From assembly GCA_029262995.1 (NCBI GenBank), contig JAJCYH010000024.1, positions 1 to 64,000 of the forward strand: a stretch of 64,000 bases of DNA, written 5' to 3'. Source of the DNA: Saprospiraceae bacterium. Lineage in GTDB: Bacteria > Bacteroidota > Bacteroidia > Chitinophagales > Saprospiraceae. The position numbers and the translations under genes are program-made. The notes beneath the pieces were generated by a model. The model had not been told where the DNA came from, ran no database searches, and saw only the letters and a program-made list of their open reading frames with translations. Positions 60,462 through 64,000 of the stretch are shown here, one piece after another; the stretch's first letter is position 1; each line of letters starts with the position of its first letter.

Positions 60462-61213
60462 GGCTTGTGTTGTTCTTTGGTAAAAATCAAGTCGGAAGAG
60501 GAAGGCAGTAGCTGTTGTAAGAATTTAAAAGTCTTTAAAAATTGAAAATATAATCCAATAGGTATGTTTCTAATGATGGTTTGAACGGGATCATAATGAT
60601 TCGTATATTTTAGGTTAATTTTCTTAGCTATTGATTTTATTTCGGATGGTACAAGAACATCTTCTGGAGTGCTGTGTGCAACCTTATTTACATAATAATA
60701 GTGAAGAGGGTAGAACAGTTTGGAACAAGTAGGTTCAAACAGATATACGATATGTCCTTTTGGTTTTAGGAGTCTTTTTAATTCAATAAGTGTTTCTTTG
60801 TGTAAAACAAAATGATGTGCAGCTGCATAACAAAAAATTAGGTCGAAACTATTATCCTCTGCTTCGATGTTATAACTTTTTGAAGAAAAACTAGAATCGA
60901 TTTTAACTTCAAACAATCTTTCCCATTTCTTAAGTCCTTCGATCGCATGTGGGCTTATATCAGTGACTGTAAAATTGGCATTGGGTATAAAGTATTTTTT
61001 AAGAAAACAGGAAGCCCAGCCTTGACCGGCACCTATTTCGAGTACTGATTTCTTATTTCGAAAGATGTTTTTATATTTTCTGACTTTATAGTCAAAATGC
61101 CTGCATTCTTGTAGTTTATTGAGGAGATTAGATTTTGTAAAGGCATCAGGAGATTCAAAACTGCTCTCTTTCCAGTAATTGATTTCAATATTTTCTTTTT
61201 CTGAAATATCCAT
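60458..61213 (-). CDS. SAM-dependent class I methyltransferase
   Basis: KSVLEIGAGQGWASCFLKKYF, FDLIFCYAAAHHFVLHKETLIELKRLLKPKGHIVYLFEP. Confidence 0.88.
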   Translation of the reverse strand: MDISEKENIEINYWKESSFESPDAFTKSNLLNKLQECRHFDYKVRKYKNIFRNKKSVLEIGAGQGWASCFLKKYFIPNANFTVTDISPHAIEGLKKWERLFEVKIDSSFSSKSYNIEAEDNSFDLIFCYAAAHHFVLHKETLIELKRLLKPKGHIVYLFEPTCSKLFYPLHYYYVNKVAHSTPEDVLVPSEIKSIAKKINLKYTNHYDPVQTIIRNIPIGLYFQFLKTFKFLQQLLPSSSDLIFTKEQHKP

Positions 61214-61312
61214 CCAATATTTATTGGTTTTAATTCCGTGAAATTAATCAATATAGATACAATGAGGATTTAAGCTCAAGGGGAAAATAGAACAGAAAGG
61301 AAAATAGTTCTA

Positions 61313-61777
61313 CTACCAGGTGTTTGCCTTAATGTCTTTAATGGCTCTTAAAACATCCCTTCTACTGATTTGGCCAATCAATTTCCCTGCATTATCTTTT
61401 ACCAAGAGTCGCTTATAGGTTGTTTGTAGGAAGATATTTGCAGCATCAATGATATCCGAATCTTCAGAAATTGACATCATGATCGTTGACATGTAGGAAG
61501 CAACTACTTCACGACCAGAGGGAGCATTATAATAGGCCGAGCCAAAAACTACTCTTAAACAATCTTTATCATCAATAATACCTAGAACCTCTCCTTTATT
61601 GTTTAGGACAGGTGCGCCGGTAATTTTATTTTTAAGTAAAGATTCAATGACCTCAGGCATTTGAGTGTCTTCTCTAAAGGTAATGAGCTTACGAGTCATA
61701 TACTCTGTAACAGAAGGGGCATTGATTTGCCTATTCTTTGCATCCACATCACTAGTCTTGTTTTTAAAGTTTTTCAT
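61313..61777 (-). CDS. CBS-domain pair protein
   Basis: SVTEYMTRKLITFREDTQMPEVIESLLKNKITGAPVLNNKGEVLGIIDDKD and second repeat. Confidence 0.9.
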   Translation of the reverse strand: MKNFKNKTSDVDAKNRQINAPSVTEYMTRKLITFREDTQMPEVIESLLKNKITGAPVLNNKGEVLGIIDDKDCLRVVFGSAYYNAPSGREVVASYMSTIMMSISEDSDIIDAANIFLQTTYKRLLVKDNAGKLIGQISRRDVLRAIKDIKANTW

Positions 61778-62058
61778 AAGCTTATTTTGAAGTTATTTTT
61801 ATTGGCTTAGCATCAATTAGCTTAAGCTATCTAAATCAAGATAACAAAAAATAGCTAAGCAAGTTTAACTATTTCTAAATCTAATTGTGAAATTAATTTT
61901 GCGTCAAGCGAAAATAATCAATTACATTTATTTATTATAAATTGATGTTTTGGATTTTAAGGGTAGGGAGAAGCATTTTTGTCAAATTCTTTTATGCAGT
62001 TAAATAATTTATATAAATATGAAAAAACTTACTTGATAGATTTCTTCTACTATCAGCT

Positions 62059-62883
62059 TTATTTAACTTTTATAGCTAAAGTATATAAAACATTTACGGC
62101 TTCTTCTTTCCTGTTTCTACCAGGTTCATAAACAGGAATTTTAGCTACTATTTTATGAATTATATCATTATAGTAATTATCATTTGTTCTTACAACATTT
62201 ATGTCAGAAATGCTTTTATCTCTGTTTATTACAAATTGAACGATTGCACTAAATTCCCATACATTTTCTTTTTTAAGTAATTCAATCACGTAATCATTAA
62301 GACTATTTCTTTGACATTTATCATGATCTGAATTGTCAATGCTAGAATCTTTACATTCTTTGAAAAATGCTGGCATGTATGGGGCAACTTTATAAATGTC
62401 TTTCTTAATGTCTTTGACTTTTTTTACAAATTTCATACTATCAGGCTTATATATGTAACTGGTATCCTCAATACTGATTTGTGGAGGTAAGGGGGAGGTG
62501 TCATCCCAGCTTATGGCTTGATACTTAATCTTTGGGTGTATGATTTCAATTAGTACCCGATTATTATAATCTACGATACCATATAAATTGTTTTTCATGA
62601 CTAAAAAAAGATGTTCTCTCAACACAATTACATCATCATACATTATAGGGATTGAAATCTCTCCTTCACTATTTACAGCTCCCCATTTTTCGCCATTGCT
62701 TACAACACAATAACCTTTATAGAATTCACCTACATCATAATAGGATTTAGCGTAATCCAACTTAGATAAACTATTTTTCTTGAATACATACGCATCAGAT
62801 TTTTTCTTGAAAACAAAAGATTGAGCAGAAAGCGTATTAAATACAATACCCAGGAAAAGAATACTTATGATTTTAGAGGACAT
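62059..62883 (-). CDS. Secreted protein with WG-like repeat and TonB-like C-terminus
   Basis: Signal peptide; KWGAVNSEGEISIPIMYDDV; FVINRDKSISDINVVRTND. Confidence 0.7.
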   Translation of the reverse strand: MSSKIISILFLGIVFNTLSAQSFVFKKKSDAYVFKKNSLSKLDYAKSYYDVGEFYKGYCVVSNGEKWGAVNSEGEISIPIMYDDVIVLREHLFLVMKNNLYGIVDYNNRVLIEIIHPKIKYQAISWDDTSPLPPQISIEDTSYIYKPDSMKFVKKVKDIKKDIYKVAPYMPAFFKECKDSSIDNSDHDKCQRNSLNDYVIELLKKENVWEFSAIVQFVINRDKSISDINVVRTNDNYYNDIIHKIVAKIPVYEPGRNRKEEAVNVLYTLAIKVK

Positions 62884-62917
62884 ATCTTCAGTTTGATTTA
62901 TTTTTTATTATCAACAA

Positions 62918-64000
62918 TTAAAAATATACAGAAATACTTAATGCTACCATTGTGACAATCGTGATCATTATCAGGAGTGGGAAAACAAATTTCAGCCATT
63001 TATCAAAGCCTATTTTAGTTATAGCTAGTGTTGCTAAAATTAGGGAGGCAGGGTTGATGATATAAAATACACCCATCCCATATTGATAGGCATTAACAAT
63101 GACCTCCCTTCCTATACCGACAGAGTCTGCCAATGGAGAAATGATAGGCATAGTCAATACTGCCATTCCTGAAGAAGATGGAATAAAGAATGAAAGGCCG
63201 TTATAGATAATAAAAAGCACATTGATAAACAAACCTTTATTCATGCCTTCGGTTAACATGCTTGCATTATAAAGTATGGTATCACTGATCATCCCGTCTG
63301 TCATTAAAATGGATATACCTCTAGCAATGCCGATTATAAATGCTACACCTAATAAAGAGGCAGCTCCTCGACAAAAAGCATCAACAAATTCGATTTCCTT
63401 GATTCTGGCAATGAGACCAATAAGCACTGAACTGACAAAAAAGATTGTTGACATTTCCACAAACCACCATCCTAGTTTGGCTACACCGTATACCATTACA
63501 ACAAAAGATAATGTGAATATGATTAGAATAACTTTGTGTTTTAATGTTAATTTGGCTGAGGTATCTGACGGATTTACCTTGAAAAGTATATTTAATTCTT
63601 CCCTTTGATTATAGATGATCGATTTAGATGGATGCTTTTTAACTCTTTGTGCATATCTGATAATATAGATAATACATATCACGCTTAATGTTACTAATAA
63701 TACAAGCCTACCTTGAAGCCCTGTTGTCCAACTGATTCCTGCTGCATCTGAAGCGATAACTACCGAAAAAGGATTTGTAGTTGAACACATGGACCCAATT
63801 GCGGATCCAAGAAATATACAAGCAACACCTACAAGAGCATCATATCCAGCTGCAAGAAAGACAGGGATCAGAATAGGATAAAAGGCTAGTGTTTCTTCTG
63901 CCATCCCAAATGTCGTTCCGCCAAGTGCAAAAAGTATAAGTGTAATTATTATTAATAAAAACTCCCTACCTCTAAGGGCATTTGACAATGAGGTGATGCC
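62918..64000 (-). CDS. YfcC/DcuC-type C4-dicarboxylate transporter, partial (5' end outside window)
   Basis: ALGGTTFGMAEETLAFYPILIPVFLAAGYDALVGVACIFLGSAIGSMCSTTNPFSVVIAS; FIPSSSGMAVLTMPI; frame open to the window end. Confidence 0.88.
   Translation of the reverse strand, partial: GITSLSNALRGREFLLIIITLILFALGGTTFGMAEETLAFYPILIPVFLAAGYDALVGVACIFLGSAIGSMCSTTNPFSVVIASDAAGISWTTGLQGRLVLLVTLSVICIIYIIRYAQRVKKHPSKSIIYNQREELNILFKVNPSDTSAKLTLKHKVILIIFTLSFVVMVYGVAKLGWWFVEMSTIFFVSSVLIGLIARIKEIEFVDAFCRGAASLLGVAFIIGIARGISILMTDGMISDTILYNASMLTEGMNKGLFINVLFIIYNGLSFFIPSSSGMAVLTMPIISPLADSVGIGREVIVNAYQYGMGVFYIINPASLILATLAITKIGFDKWLKFVFPLLIMITIVTMVALSISVYF

Overview
AT-rich Bacteroidota chromosomal window (T9SS-type sorting tail, ACR3 arsenic operon, many secreted/lipoprotein genes; Saprospiria-like by impression only). 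The left ~19 kb is accessory. It has a 56-bp tandem repeat array at the left edge, an arsR-arsC-ACR3 operon, and a run of unrelated + strand genes (DUF4932-like, RhuM-Fic, DUF4139-like, T9SS protein, TacA/TacT-like TA pair, MORN-like protein). These genes are separated by imperfect hairpins, and several gene units have start and end sequences complementary to each other, as expected of integron gene cassettes / attC sites. Two families of non-coding dispersed repeats (R1, 4 copies; R2, 2 copies) lie at the same junctions. No integrase is visible. An acs gene on the minus strand and gene remnants interrupt this block. The middle has a copper module (AraC-type regulator + CopA) and a ~9.5-kb collinear cluster, Crp/Fnr regulator - class III aminotransferase - nitrilase - VOC - Orn/Lys/Arg decarboxylase - ATP-grasp - aldehyde dehydrogenase, probably for polyamine/GABA-type metabolism. 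The right half is mostly ordinary chromosome: S9 peptidase, a TM2/DUF2752/DUF4870/M48 operon, MBOAT + partner, ArsM, PiT-PhoU, OmpA, SUMF1, sulfotransferase, OsmC, TSUP, a glycosyltransferase/methyltransferase cluster, CBS, and a YfcC/DcuC-type transporter running off the end. No rRNA, tRNA or CRISPR array was recognised. All alignments were made by eye.
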